Shown here piece after piece: positions 51,853-60,464 of a stretch of 64,000 nt of DNA. The first letter of the stretch is position 1. Each line of letters starts with the position of its first letter. The translations under genes were made by a program, and so were the position numbers. This DNA comes from JAFAXD01 sp035472475 (GTDB taxonomy: Bacteria; Pseudomonadota; Alphaproteobacteria; Rhizobiales; Xanthobacteraceae). Under the pieces are notes generated by a model that was not told where the DNA came from, searched no databases, and was given only the letters and a program-made list of their open reading frames with translations. The DNA is taken from the NCBI GenBank assembly GCA_035472475.1, contig DATIPA010000068.1, forward strand, positions 22,304-86,303. Direction: 5' to 3'.

Positions 51853-52807
51853 GCTGGGCTCGTTTCGGCCGTAGCGCCTGCGCCAGGTAAGGCACCATGC
51901 CGTTGGGCGCCGCGAGCACGACCGCCACGATGATCAGGCCGACGCCGATCAGCCAGTGCTCGGTCGCGCGCTGCAAAATCTCCTCCGCTAACAGAAGCAG
52001 GATCGCGCCGATTGCCGGACCCGAGGTCGTATCCTTGCCGCCGATCAAGACCATCACAAGTACTGTCGCGGAATTCTGCCAGGCCAGCATCTGTGGCGCG
52101 ACGAAGCCATGCTGTGCAGCCGTCAGATATCCCATCGCGCCCGCCATCGCGCCCGAGATCACAAATGCCGTGAGCCGAATCGCGTAGGGCGAATAGCCGA
52201 ACGCACGGGTGCGCGTTTCGTTGTCGCGCGCCGCGACCAGGATGCTGCCGAACGCGGAACGCCGCAGCCACCAGGCGAGTGCGGCGACCGCCAGCACCAA
52301 GACCGACACGAACTGATAGAAGCGAGCCGCGTTGTCGAGGCTGATGGCGATGCCGGGCAACTGCAGTTCCGGACGGAAGTTGATGTAGGCGCCGTCCGCG
52401 CTGCCGCCTATGCCGGTGTCGTGAAAGAAATGATAGCCGAGCTGACCGAAGGCGAGCGTCATCAGAATGAAATAGAGCCCGCGCGAGCGGATCGACACCG
52501 CGCCGACCACGGCCGCCACCACTGCCGCGCCGAGAATCGCGATCGGCGCGGTGGTGAACACGTTGGCAGGCTGGGACTCCGCCGCGATCATCGCGAACAG
52601 ATAGGCCGCAACCCCATAGAACGCAGCGTGACCGAGGCTGACCAGGCCGGCCGGACCAACCACGAACCCGAGCGCGATCGCGAACCCGGCCTGGATCGTG
52701 ATGGTGGTGGCGAGCTTGACCTCGTAGCCGGACCACACGAACGGCACCAGCAGCGCAGCCAACGCCAGCACGATCAGCAAACTTGCGTCAATGCGATCCT
52801 GGCTCAC
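51845..52807 (-). CDS. LivM-type ABC transporter permease
   Basis: A 320-residue permease with 8-10 helices and the LivM motifs VGPAGLVSLGHAAFYGVAAY and AARDNETRTRAFGYSPYAIR (the loop that contacts the ATPase). The start is the GTG at 52807, which overlaps the stop of the LivH-type gene by 4 bases; this coupling decides the start. Confidence 0.94.
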   Translation of the reverse strand: MSQDRIDASLLIVLALAALLVPFVWSGYEVKLATTITIQAGFAIALGFVVGPAGLVSLGHAAFYGVAAYLFAMIAAESQPANVFTTAPIAILGAAVVAAVVGAVSIRSRGLYFILMTLAFGQLGYHFFHDTGIGGSADGAYINFRPELQLPGIAISLDNAARFYQFVSVLVLAVAALAWWLRRSAFGSILVAARDNETRTRAFGYSPYAIRLTAFVISGAMAGAMGYLTAAQHGFVAPQMLAWQNSATVLVMVLIGGKDTTSGPAIGAILLLLAEEILQRATEHWLIGVGLIIVAVVLAAPNGMVPYLAQALRPKRAQHA

Positions 52808-53676
52808 GTGCCGGTTCCACGAAACAGGCCTTGCGGCCGCGCGATCAGCACAGCGATCATCGCCGCGTAGACCAGGAACGCCGCGAAGTTCGGGAAGAAT
52901 TGTTTGCCGAATGCGTCGACCAATCCGAGCAGCAACGCGCCGACCAGCGCACCGGGCAGCGAGCCGATGCCGCCCAGCACGATCACCACGAACGACAGGA
53001 TCAGCACCTGATCGCCCATGCCAGGGTAAACCGAGGCGATCGGCGCCGCGATGACGCCGGCCAGCACCGCGCAGGCAATGCCCGCCGCGGTGACGCCGAG
53101 ATACATGCGCTTGGCGTTGACGCCGAGCGCGCGCGCCATCGGGCGGTTCTCGGCGCTGGCGCGCAGCATCATGCCGATGCGGGTTCGCGCCATCACCAGA
53201 CTGACGCCGACCGCGAATACGATCCCGATGGCGCACACGAACAGCCGATAGGCCGGGTAGGCGAAAGTCTCGCTCAGCGGGATCGAGAAGTTGAGCACGC
53301 CCGGCACGTCGATGCCGTGCGGATCATTGCCGAAGATGATGCGCTGGCCCTCGTTGATGATCAGGATCAGCCCGAAGCTCAGCAGCACCTGCGACAGGTG
53401 ATCGGCGCCTTCGAGACGCGACAGCAGAAAGCGCTCCAGCAGCGCGCCGAGCGCGAGGCCGAGCACGATTGCGAGCGGCAGCGCCAGCCAGAAACTCGCC
53501 AGATGCTGGACCACGGCGAACGCCATGTAGGCGCCCACCATGTAGAAGGCGCCGTGCGCTAGATTGATCACCCCCATGATGCCGAGCAGCAAGGTCAACC
53601 CGCTCGCCACCAGATAGAGAATGAGGCCGTATTGAACGGCGTTGAGCAGCTGAACGAAGAAGAAGAACGAGGACAT
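52804..53676 (-). CDS. LivH-type ABC transporter permease
   Basis: A 290-residue permease with 8 helices. It has the LivH signatures VASGLTLLLGIMGVINLAHG and RASAENRPMARALGVNAKRM and ends LIARPQGLFRGTGT. The ATG at 53676 fits the family (MSSFFFFVQLLNAVQYGLIL). The preceding binding-protein gene is 85 bases away with a hairpin in the gap. Confidence 0.94.
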   Translation of the reverse strand: MSSFFFFVQLLNAVQYGLILYLVASGLTLLLGIMGVINLAHGAFYMVGAYMAFAVVQHLASFWLALPLAIVLGLALGALLERFLLSRLEGADHLSQVLLSFGLILIINEGQRIIFGNDPHGIDVPGVLNFSIPLSETFAYPAYRLFVCAIGIVFAVGVSLVMARTRIGMMLRASAENRPMARALGVNAKRMYLGVTAAGIACAVLAGVIAAPIASVYPGMGDQVLILSFVVIVLGGIGSLPGALVGALLLGLVDAFGKQFFPNFAAFLVYAAMIAVLIARPQGLFRGTGT

Positions 53677-53689
53677 GGAAAATCCTAGC

Positions 53690-53720
53690 CCGTCATGGCC
53701 GCGACAAGCGCGGCCATGAT
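53690..53720 (-). repeat. Intercistronic REP-like hairpin between binding protein and permease genes
   Basis: TCATGGCCGCG (53693-53703) and CGCGGCCATGA (53709-53719) form a perfect 11-bp stem with a 5-base loop. It lies between the stop of the binding-protein gene (53762) and the start of the LivH-type gene (53676). Such hairpins can protect the upstream message and so raise binding-protein levels above permease levels. The sequence belongs with the REP-like elements at 34966 and 63368. Confidence 0.6.
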
Positions 53721-53761
53721 GCGCAGGGATAACACGAATCAAATACGAAGCGGGCCAGCCC

Positions 53762-54961
53762 TCATACCATCTTGCAGCCGGTGCCTGGATCGGAGAGCGC
53801 GTCCGCCGCGATCTTCACGTAGGCGTTCTTGCCGTTCTTGACCTCGCGCAGATAGATGTTCTGGATCGGATTGTTGGCCGCCGACATGGTCATCGGCCCG
53901 CGCGGTGAATTGAGCTTGGCGCCGCGGATCGCGGCGTAGAGCGGATCCTTGGCATTGACGTCGCCCTTGGCGGCATCCATCCCGAGCACCAGCAAGGCCG
54001 CGGCGTCGTAGCCCTGCACCGAATAAACGTCGGGCTCGGCGCCGTAGCGTTTCTGATACGCCGCCCGGAACGCCTTGTCGGCCGGGTTATCGAGATCGTC
54101 GGCATAGTGCAGCGTGGTCTTGAGGCCATCCGCGGCTTCGCCCTGCGCCTGCAAGGTGCCGTCGGTGAGGAAGCCCGGCCCGTAGAGCGGGACCGACTTG
54201 CGCAAGCCCGCCGCCGCGTAGTCCTTTACGAACTTCACCGCGCCGCCACCGGCGAAGAACGCGAACACGCCGTCGGGTTTTTTCTCGGCGATCTGGGTGA
54301 GGAACGACTGGAACTCGACCTCCGGGAACGGCACCCAGAGTTCGCCGACAACCTGGCCGCCGGCCTTGCCAAAGCCTTCCTTGAAGGCGGTGACGTCTTC
54401 TTCGCCGGCCGCGTATTTCCAGGTAATGGTCATTGCGGTCTTGTGCCCGGCGTCGGCCATCACCTTGCCCATCGGATAGCAGGGCTGCCAGTTCGAGAAC
54501 GAGGAGCGGAAGATGTTGGGCGCGCAGGCCGCGCGTGTCGCCGCATCGGCGCCGGCGTTGGGAATGATCATCAACTTGCCGGTCTCGCGCGCGATCTTGA
54601 CCATCGCCATCTGCACGCCCGAGTGCACGGTGCCGACCACGACGTCGACCTTGTCGCGGTCGACGAGCTTGTTCATGTTGTCGGTCGCCTTCGACGGATC
54701 CGCCTGATCGTCGACCGTCACATATTCGACCGCGCGGCCGCCGAGCTTGTCGCCTTTTTCCGCGACATATTGCCGGAACGCTTGATCGATGTTCTTGGCG
54801 AGCGGCGCGTAAGTTCCGGTGTAGGGCAGCATGAACCCGACCTTGACGGGCGCGCCCTGCGCGATCGCCGGCGACGGGAATGCGCGCAACGCGAGGCCGG
54901 CGGCACCGGCGCCGCCCATCACCTTCAATGCCGAGCGACGGTCGAATGTGGTCTTAGCCAT
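53762..54961 (-). CDS. LivK-type ABC transporter substrate-binding protein
   Basis: A 399-residue periplasmic protein of the type 1 (Leu/Ile/Val) family. The N-terminus MAKTTFDRRSALKVMGGAGA has twin-arginine character (DRRSALK) and the signal ends about FPSPAIAQ. Ligand-domain motifs include VKVGFMLPYTGTYAPLAKNI and VYSVQGYDAAALLVLGM. It carries GGGAGG 7 bases before the ATG at 54961. Proteins of this subgroup often bind aromatic acids, which fits the enzymes encoded upstream, but the ligand is unknown. Confidence 0.93.
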   Translation of the reverse strand: MAKTTFDRRSALKVMGGAGAAGLALRAFPSPAIAQGAPVKVGFMLPYTGTYAPLAKNIDQAFRQYVAEKGDKLGGRAVEYVTVDDQADPSKATDNMNKLVDRDKVDVVVGTVHSGVQMAMVKIARETGKLMIIPNAGADAATRAACAPNIFRSSFSNWQPCYPMGKVMADAGHKTAMTITWKYAAGEEDVTAFKEGFGKAGGQVVGELWVPFPEVEFQSFLTQIAEKKPDGVFAFFAGGGAVKFVKDYAAAGLRKSVPLYGPGFLTDGTLQAQGEAADGLKTTLHYADDLDNPADKAFRAAYQKRYGAEPDVYSVQGYDAAALLVLGMDAAKGDVNAKDPLYAAIRGAKLNSPRGPMTMSAANNPIQNIYLREVKNGKNAYVKIAADALSDPGTGCKMV

Positions 54962-54995
54962 GAAGTTCCTCCCTGTGTTATCCGTTGACCGGAGC

Positions 54996-55041
54996 AACTA
55001 TTATCCGTAACTATTATAGCCCTGTAATAGTCATCCTACAA
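54996..55041 (-). promoter_or_regulatory. Promoter and repeat-bearing control region of the liv unit
   Basis: Minus-strand TTGTAG (55036-55041) and a perfect TATAAT (55013-55018) are 17 bases apart. AACTATTAT occurs twice (54996-55004 and 55009-55017), and ACTATTA (55010-55016) pairs with TAATAGT (55025-55031) around the -10. The -35 falls within the last codons of the upstream hydrolase gene. The repeats are placed to bind a repressor or activator. Confidence 0.5.
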
Positions 55042-56298
55042 CGCGGTCTTGTTCACCCGCCCGCCGGCGTCGACGAACCAGCGTTCGCTGGCCATCGGTT
55101 CGCCCGCGAGCCGCGCCGCCATCCAGTCCGCCACCAGCGTCGGCACGAATGGTCCGAGCGTGGCCGACGGCACATTGCCAATCCCGTGGCGGGAATCCTG
55201 GTAGATGACAAGTTGCCGCGGCGCCGACATGGCGGCGAACATCGCTTCGGCAAATTCCAGCGGGCTCAGTTCATCCGACTCGCCGGTGACGCAGAGATAC
55301 GGAACACGAATCCGCTCGGCGTGGCCGCGCCAGCTCAGGGCCTGGCGGAACTCGTCGAACGACGCCTCGTCGGAAAAATTCGCCATATACATGAAGCGCT
55401 GCTTGAAGGTCGGCGAGGCTTCCTCGAAGATCGTGTAGCACCCGGGCTCGAGACATGGCGCAGAGACCGCGCAGGCTTTGAAACGCGGCTCGTGCGCGAC
55501 CATCAGGGTCGAGAACAGCGATCCAAAACTGTTGCCGGCAACGCCGACCCGTTGCGCATCGACCTCGGGGCGCACCGCGAGCCAGTCCATCACTGCCGGG
55601 CCGGTCGTGGTCCAATTCGGTACGCTCACGTGAATACCGAGCACCGGGCTCTCATATTGGCCCGGCCCGTCGAGCGCGAGCACCGCGATGCCGCGGTTGA
55701 GCCAGCGATCGCCATGCATCGCGACGCTGATCTCCTTGAAGCTGTCCATGCCCGGAATGGTGACGACCGTCGGCAAGCGGCCGCCAGCATAGCCAGGCGG
55801 CAGATGAAACCAGGCCGGCAAGGCTTGGCCCTTGAACGGGATCCAGACCGGCTCGACGTGATGGTCGGCGAGTTTTGCGTAGCGGCCGTAGCAGTCGCGC
55901 TTGCGCTCGTTGCAGGCGAGGTTTTGCGCGGTGTTTTCATCGAAAGGCCACTGCGCGGCGCCCCAATGCACGGCGGCGATGAAATAGTTCTCCCGCGCGG
56001 TGATTTTCTGACCGGCGTCTTCGGCCGCCTCCGCGCGCGCCTCGCGCCGACGCGCCGCATCCTGGAAGGCGGCCGAGCAGTCAGCGAATTTCTGCACCCG
56101 CGCGCGGATCGCAACAAAATCGCCGTTGGCCTCGATCCCGCAGGGCGCGTTGAGATAGGTGGTGCGCGGCTGATCCCAGTCGATGCCGTTCGCCCGGATG
56201 ATGTTGTCGATGAGCCAGCGCTGTTCGGAGAACCGCCGCGCGCGCGCCGGCGCGTGCTCCGGCTGCGCGGGCTTTGCCTTCAACTGTTCTTGGGCCAC
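55036..56298 (-). CDS. Alpha/beta hydrolase (DUF1100/acyl-hydrolase type)
   Basis: A 420-residue hydrolase with an N-terminal helical cap (about residues 1-150) and a C-terminal alpha/beta core. The nucleophile is S257 in VAGNSFGS; LALDGPGQYESP and VTGESDELSP (acid region) and the final YQDSRHGIG histidine complete the triad. Related enzymes cleave C-C bonds or esters in ring metabolites. The start is a GTG at 56298 with GGGAGG 6 bases upstream. It lies between the SDR gene and the liv genes on one strand. Confidence 0.86.
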   Translation of the reverse strand: MAQEQLKAKPAQPEHAPARARRFSEQRWLIDNIIRANGIDWDQPRTTYLNAPCGIEANGDFVAIRARVQKFADCSAAFQDAARRREARAEAAEDAGQKITARENYFIAAVHWGAAQWPFDENTAQNLACNERKRDCYGRYAKLADHHVEPVWIPFKGQALPAWFHLPPGYAGGRLPTVVTIPGMDSFKEISVAMHGDRWLNRGIAVLALDGPGQYESPVLGIHVSVPNWTTTGPAVMDWLAVRPEVDAQRVGVAGNSFGSLFSTLMVAHEPRFKACAVSAPCLEPGCYTIFEEASPTFKQRFMYMANFSDEASFDEFRQALSWRGHAERIRVPYLCVTGESDELSPLEFAEAMFAAMSAPRQLVIYQDSRHGIGNVPSATLGPFVPTLVADWMAARLAGEPMASERWFVDAGGRVNKTAL

Positions 56299-56363
56299 GG
56301 GAATCCTCCCATACTCGTCGTGGTCATCGCCTCTTTCGTTCCGCCTCGCGCCGCTCCGCGTAA

Positions 56364-57155
56364 TCATAAGCCGCCATCAGGCGCATGCCGGTCGGTGACC
56401 CACGAGCGCGTCTCCGGATGCGTGATCAGGAAAAACTGCCCGGCGCGGATGCCGTCGAGCACGCGTTCACCGACGTCGTCGGGCGCAAGCCCGGCCGCGA
56501 TGTCGGCCGGTGTCTGCGCGAACCGGTTCGGACCGCCGATCGCGCCGCGCAGCCGGGCCGAGTTGACGTAGATGTCGGTTGCGACCGCGGCCGGCGTGAG
56601 CACCGAGACACCGATGTTGGTTCCGGCAAGATCCTTCGCGAGCGCTTCGCTCAACGCCACGACGGCGAATTTCGAGGCCGAGTACGCGCCGGTCTGGCGA
56701 TTGCCCACATAGAGCCCGGCCATGGAGGTGGTGTTGATTACGTGGCCGCCTTCGCCGTGGGCGCGAATGCGCGGAACGAAACTCTGGATGCCGTGGATGA
56801 CGCCATAGAGATTAACCCCGAGCACCAAGTTCCACGCTTCGTCGGTGATCTCGGCCATCGGCAGGCCGCGCAGGACGACGCCGGCGTTGTTCATGGCGAT
56901 ATGGATCTTGCCAAACGCTCGGACGACCTCCTCGGCCGCCTGCTCGACCGAGTCCTTCTTGGAGACGTCGGTTGGAATGCCGATCGCGTCGGCCCCGAGG
57001 GCACGCACGTTCTCGACCGCGCCCTTAAGCGGCTCGGCCCGCAGGTCGCACAGCGCGACCTTCATGCCGGCGCGCGCGAAGGTGCGCGCGCAGCCAAGCC
57101 CGACCCCCGACGCCGCACCAGTGACGACCACAACCTTGCCGGCCAAGTCCTCCAT
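56364..57155 (-). CDS. SDR-family oxidoreductase
   Basis: A 263-residue short-chain dehydrogenase. Cofactor motif VVVTGAASGVGLG (T12 to G21), D64 before V65 in PTDVS, NNAG at 89-92, and the catalytic S144, Y158, K162 (TTSMAGL, YSASK) are all present. The basic residue DLRAEP after strand two suggests NADP or NAD discrimination is uncertain. GGGAG lies 6 bases before the ATG at 57155. It follows the amidohydrolase gene after 20 bases, so they are very likely cotranscribed. Confidence 0.92.
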   Translation of the reverse strand: MEDLAGKVVVVTGAASGVGLGCARTFARAGMKVALCDLRAEPLKGAVENVRALGADAIGIPTDVSKKDSVEQAAEEVVRAFGKIHIAMNNAGVVLRGLPMAEITDEAWNLVLGVNLYGVIHGIQSFVPRIRAHGEGGHVINTTSMAGLYVGNRQTGAYSASKFAVVALSEALAKDLAGTNIGVSVLTPAAVATDIYVNSARLRGAIGGPNRFAQTPADIAAGLAPDDVGERVLDGIRAGQFFLITHPETRSWVTDRHAPDGGL

Positions 57156-57175
57156 GTCTGCTCCCGATGCGCCGC

Positions 57176-58216
57176 TCACAGGTTGGTCAGGCCGTACACG
57201 CCGGCGGCGGTGTCATGGAACAAAGTGCGCTTCTCGTCAGGGGACGCGCCGGCGGCGAGCCGCTTGAACGCATTCCAGATCACCTTGTAGGTGCAGGAAA
57301 TCTTGTCGACCGGGAAGTTGCTCTCAAACATCGCCCGGTCGGGCCCGAATGCGGCGATGCAGGTTTCCACATAGGGCCGCCAGGTATCGGCGAGCTCCTG
57401 CGAGCTCGGCGGCGTCTTGCGCTTGTCGAACCCGAAGCCGAACACGTGCATGCCGAGCCCGCCGAGCTTGACCGTGACGTTCTCGCAGCGGGACAGCTCG
57501 CGGATTGATTTCGACCAGGCGGCAAACACCTCGTCGCGCTGGCCTGAATAAGGGCCGACGCCGATCGGGCAGCCGACATGATTGAGCACGATCAGGGTCT
57601 GGGGAAACGCGGTCGCGAGATTGATGAGCTCGGGGAGCTGAGTGTGGAACAAGAGCGCGTCGTAAGTGAGTCCGAGCGGCTGTAGCTGAGCAAAGCCGCG
57701 CCGCCATGTCGGGTCTGCCATGATGCCTTTGAGCGGGCGCTGCGGCGTGAGCTGGACGTCGTCATCCCACGGTGTCGAATAGCGGATGCCGCGAAAGCGG
57801 CTCGACGCCGCGATGTGGGCTTCCAACACTTCGCGCACGCGCGCGCCGAGGCGAAAGTCGGCGTGGCTGACGATGCCGGCGCACAGCCGGGCCGGCCCGT
57901 AATGTCCGGTGGCGCTCATGGCGGCCACGCCGTTGACGAACTCGGTCTCTCCCACCGGCGCCAGCTCGGGTGGGCCGTCGCCGCGGTACATCGAACGGCA
58001 CTGGATGAACACGGTGGCGCGCACGTTGTGGCCGGTTTCGACGTCGTCAAGGAGTTCGTCGAGCAGGTAACGGCTGTCGCGATCCCACAGGTGATGGTGC
58101 GGGTCGACGATCGGCAGGTCAGGCTCGAGTGCCGGCTCGTCGTGCAGCCGCAGCCAGTCCTCATTGACCTCGTACATGCCGGCGCCGGTCCGGTCGGCGC
58201 TGCGAACCTTGGCCAT
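57176..58216 (-). CDS. Amidohydrolase-family (PF04909-type) metal-dependent hydrolase/decarboxylase
   Basis: A 346-residue TIM-barrel enzyme with the metal site VDPHHHLWD (D38, H40, H42) and LNHVGCPIG, MFESNFPVDK as further family motifs. This subfamily includes lactonases of sugar and aromatic lactones and nonoxidative decarboxylases. With the neighbouring UbiD, SDR and hydrolase genes it points to degradation of a carboxylated ring compound, but the reaction is not known. GGGAGA precedes the ATG at 58216. Confidence 0.88.
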   Translation of the reverse strand: MAKVRSADRTGAGMYEVNEDWLRLHDEPALEPDLPIVDPHHHLWDRDSRYLLDELLDDVETGHNVRATVFIQCRSMYRGDGPPELAPVGETEFVNGVAAMSATGHYGPARLCAGIVSHADFRLGARVREVLEAHIAASSRFRGIRYSTPWDDDVQLTPQRPLKGIMADPTWRRGFAQLQPLGLTYDALLFHTQLPELINLATAFPQTLIVLNHVGCPIGVGPYSGQRDEVFAAWSKSIRELSRCENVTVKLGGLGMHVFGFGFDKRKTPPSSQELADTWRPYVETCIAAFGPDRAMFESNFPVDKISCTYKVIWNAFKRLAAGASPDEKRTLFHDTAAGVYGLTNL

Positions 58217-58295
58217 GGCTATCTCCCACCTCCGGTGTGTCCTCGAAGCTCGCATTGATAGCAGGAAATGGTCGCTATGCATCGGCGCCGGCTGC

Positions 58296-58324
58296 TTGAA
58301 GCTGTCATGCGCCGCGCCTAGAGT
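58296..58324 (+). promoter_or_regulatory. Candidate promoter of the UbiD-family gene
   Basis: TTGAAG (58296-58301) and TAGAGT (58319-58324) are separated by 17 bases, each matching four of six consensus bases. Transcription would begin about 58331, just before the inverted repeat at 58334. The 160-base spacer is shared with the divergent amidohydrolase gene. Confidence 0.4.
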
Positions 58325-58333
58325 GCCTGCAGT

Positions 58334-58363
58334 TTTATCCCTCCCGCACCGCACAGGGATAAA
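58334..58363. promoter_or_regulatory. Inverted repeat in the ubiD leader, candidate operator
   Basis: TTTATCCCT (58334-58342) and AGGGATAAA (58355-58363) are perfect complements 12 bases apart. They lie directly after the predicted start of transcription and end where the ribosome-binding site AGTGGAGG begins. It could be a repressor operator or an RNA hairpin near the ribosome-binding site. Confidence 0.55.
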
Positions 58364-58376
58364 GTGGAGGATTCCT

Positions 58377-59930
58377 ATGGACGACCGGACTTCGCCGCAG
58401 CAGCTGGCGCGCAACGATCTCGACCGCTTCCGCCTGCGCAATTTCATCGAGGAGCTCGGCGACGACGAGCTTGACGTGCGCAACGACCCGGTCGACCTTG
58501 CCGACGTCGCCGCCATCCTGCATGGCAATCCGAAGGCAGTCTGGTTCCGTAACATCAACGGCTCTACCCTGCAGCTTGCCGGCAACGTGGTCGGCAGCCG
58601 CTCGCGTCTTGCGCGCGCCTTCGGGGTAGCGCCCGACAAGATCATCCAGGAGATCCAGCGCCGCCTGAGCTTGCCGCCCGAGCTGATCGAGCTCGACCAG
58701 GCCGACGCGCCGGTGCAGGAAGTCGTGCATCTCGGCGATGCCGCCGACCTTACGCATCTTCCGGCGCATCTCCAGCACGGGCTCGACGGCGCGCCCTATA
58801 TCTCGGCGTCGATCGATTACTGCGTCGATCCGGCCACCGGCAAAACCAATTCCGGCATGCGCCGCCTCATGCTGCGCGGGCCCCATGAGGCCGGCGTCGA
58901 CCTCAACGCGCCGAGCGACCTGCGCGCGATCTATCAGGCATCGGCGGCGCGCGGCGAGAAGCTGCCGGTCGCCTTCGTGCTCGGCGCCCATCCGATCGAC
59001 ACTTTGTCGGCGACCATGCGCATTCCGGTCGACGAACTCGGTCTCGTCGCCTCGCTGCGTGGCGGCGCGCTGCCGGTTGTGAAGTGCCGCACCAACAGCA
59101 TCCGCGTCCCGGCCGACGCCGAGCTGGTAATCGAGGGCTACATCGACGGCCGCGGCTACGTCGAGAAGGAAGGGCCGTACGGCGAGTATCTCGGCTACTA
59201 CGGCGTCGTGAAGCAGAACCCGGTGTTCCACGTCACCGCCATCACGCACCGGCGCGATGCGCTGTTCCAGACCGCGACCATTAGCGGCAGTTTCATGGAC
59301 ATGACCGACACCTCGAACCTCGAGGCGTTGCGCACCGAGCTCAACGTCTGGCGCGCGCTCGAGAGCGTCGTGCGCGAGCCGGTCGCAGTCTATGCGCCGG
59401 TCTCGGCCGGCGGCTCGATGAGCGTGCGCATCTCGCTGCGCCAACGCTATCCGGGCGAGGCGCGCGCCGCGCTCTACACCGTGCTCGGCGCCGTCGGCGT
59501 CAAGAACGTGTTTGCGGTCGATCCCGACATCGACGTGTTTTCCGACCGCCAGATGGAATGGGCGTTCGGCACCCGTTATCAGCCCGACAAGGACATCGTG
59601 GTGATCACCGGCGTGCGCTCCTCGCCGCTCGATCCCTCGCTGCACGGCGCGCAGACCGGCGCCAAGGCCGGCTACGACCTGACCTGGCCGATGCAGCACG
59701 CGGGCCGCTGGGACCTCTCGATCCCAAAGCCGCCGACCTACGCCGGCAAGCACTTCTCTTCAGTGCACGCAGCGCTCGAGGACGGGCCTAAACTGTTCGA
59801 GGAGCTGATGGCCGCGCTCGGCAGCCGCGACGGCCGCGAGATCGTACGCGATCTCCATGCGCTCAGTCAGCACAGCCACCACCGCATCGAGCGCGACGAC
59901 CGCGGCCGGTATCTCATCAAGGCGGATTAA
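58377..59930 (+). CDS. UbiD-family prenyl-FMN-dependent decarboxylase
   Basis: A 517-residue reversible decarboxylase of the UbiD family, acting on an unsaturated or aromatic acid with prenylated FMN. Family segments are LRNFIEELGDDELDV at the N-terminus, YISASIDYCVDPATGKTNSG, and the EKEGPYGEYLGYYG motif containing active-site glutamates. The prFMN synthase UbiX is not in this window. It is divergent from the amidohydrolase-SDR-hydrolase genes, suggesting one catabolic theme. GTGGAGG lies 7 bases before the ATG at 58377. Confidence 0.93.
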   Translation: MDDRTSPQQLARNDLDRFRLRNFIEELGDDELDVRNDPVDLADVAAILHGNPKAVWFRNINGSTLQLAGNVVGSRSRLARAFGVAPDKIIQEIQRRLSLPPELIELDQADAPVQEVVHLGDAADLTHLPAHLQHGLDGAPYISASIDYCVDPATGKTNSGMRRLMLRGPHEAGVDLNAPSDLRAIYQASAARGEKLPVAFVLGAHPIDTLSATMRIPVDELGLVASLRGGALPVVKCRTNSIRVPADAELVIEGYIDGRGYVEKEGPYGEYLGYYGVVKQNPVFHVTAITHRRDALFQTATISGSFMDMTDTSNLEALRTELNVWRALESVVREPVAVYAPVSAGGSMSVRISLRQRYPGEARAALYTVLGAVGVKNVFAVDPDIDVFSDRQMEWAFGTRYQPDKDIVVITGVRSSPLDPSLHGAQTGAKAGYDLTWPMQHAGRWDLSIPKPPTYAGKHFSSVHAALEDGPKLFEELMAALGSRDGREIVRDLHALSQHSHHRIERDDRGRYLIKAD

Positions 59931-59932
59931 CA

Positions 59933-60046
59933 TTGCGCGCGCGGCTACTCGGAGTCGCGCTCACGGTCTTCGCGCTCGGCCACCTTTCCGCACAGGCGCT
60001 GAGCGAGACCGCGCGCCCGGCGATCTGGGTCGAAGCGCAGAAGTGA
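59933..60046 (+). CDS. Possible 37-residue secreted peptide or gene remnant
   Basis: A TTG-started frame right after the UbiD gene reads LRARLLGVALTVFALGHLSA, then QALSETARPAIWVEAQK and a stop. It looks like a signal peptide with a very short mature part, either a small peptide or the 5' remnant of a binding-protein gene. It has no good ribosome-binding site. Low confidence. Confidence 0.2.
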   Translation: MRARLLGVALTVFALGHLSAQALSETARPAIWVEAQK

Positions 60047-60124
60047 TGTGACGTCGACGGGCGGACAAAGCCTCCGATACGATTCGTGGTTCCCGCCGTC
60101 GCCCCAGCCGCCAAGGAGATCGAC

Positions 60125-60412
60125 ATGGCAGCCTACTGGATCGGCGAGCATGCCATCACGGACGCTGCAAAATTCGACAACTATCTGCGCCAGGCGATAC
60201 CGATCATTGAGCGCTTCGGCGGCCGCTATCTCACGCGCGTGGGAGCGCACGAAGTGTTGGACGGGAACTGGCGTCCAAATCGAGTTGTCATCATCGAGTT
60301 CCCCGACATGGCAGCCATGAGGGCGCTCTATGGCTCTCCGGAGTATCAGCCCCTGATCGCGTTGCGCCGAAGCGCGGCGAGCGATGTCATTATCGCGGTT
60401 GAAGGGACATGA
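60125..60412 (+). CDS. DUF1330-family protein
   Basis: A 95-residue single-domain protein of the dimeric alpha/beta barrel DUF1330 group, with AAYWIGEHAITDAAKFDNYL, GGRYLTRVGAHEVLDGNWRP and VVIIEFPDMAAMRALYGSPE. Function is unknown; related folds include small monooxygenases and isomerases. AAGGAG lies 6 bases before the ATG. It follows the UbiD gene on the same strand after 194 bases and may belong to the same pathway. Confidence 0.9.
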   Translation: MAAYWIGEHAITDAAKFDNYLRQAIPIIERFGGRYLTRVGAHEVLDGNWRPNRVVIIEFPDMAAMRALYGSPEYQPLIALRRSAASDVIIAVEGT

Positions 60413-60464
60413 GTTTGGATTTCCGAAGTATTTTATCGTGATCGCGCTGGTGTAGAGCACCAGA

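Noticed and set aside
58335..59753. Long open frame antisense to the UbiD gene (about 472 codons)
   Set aside because: Same shadow effect; overlaps the UbiD promoter region and has no recognisable domain.
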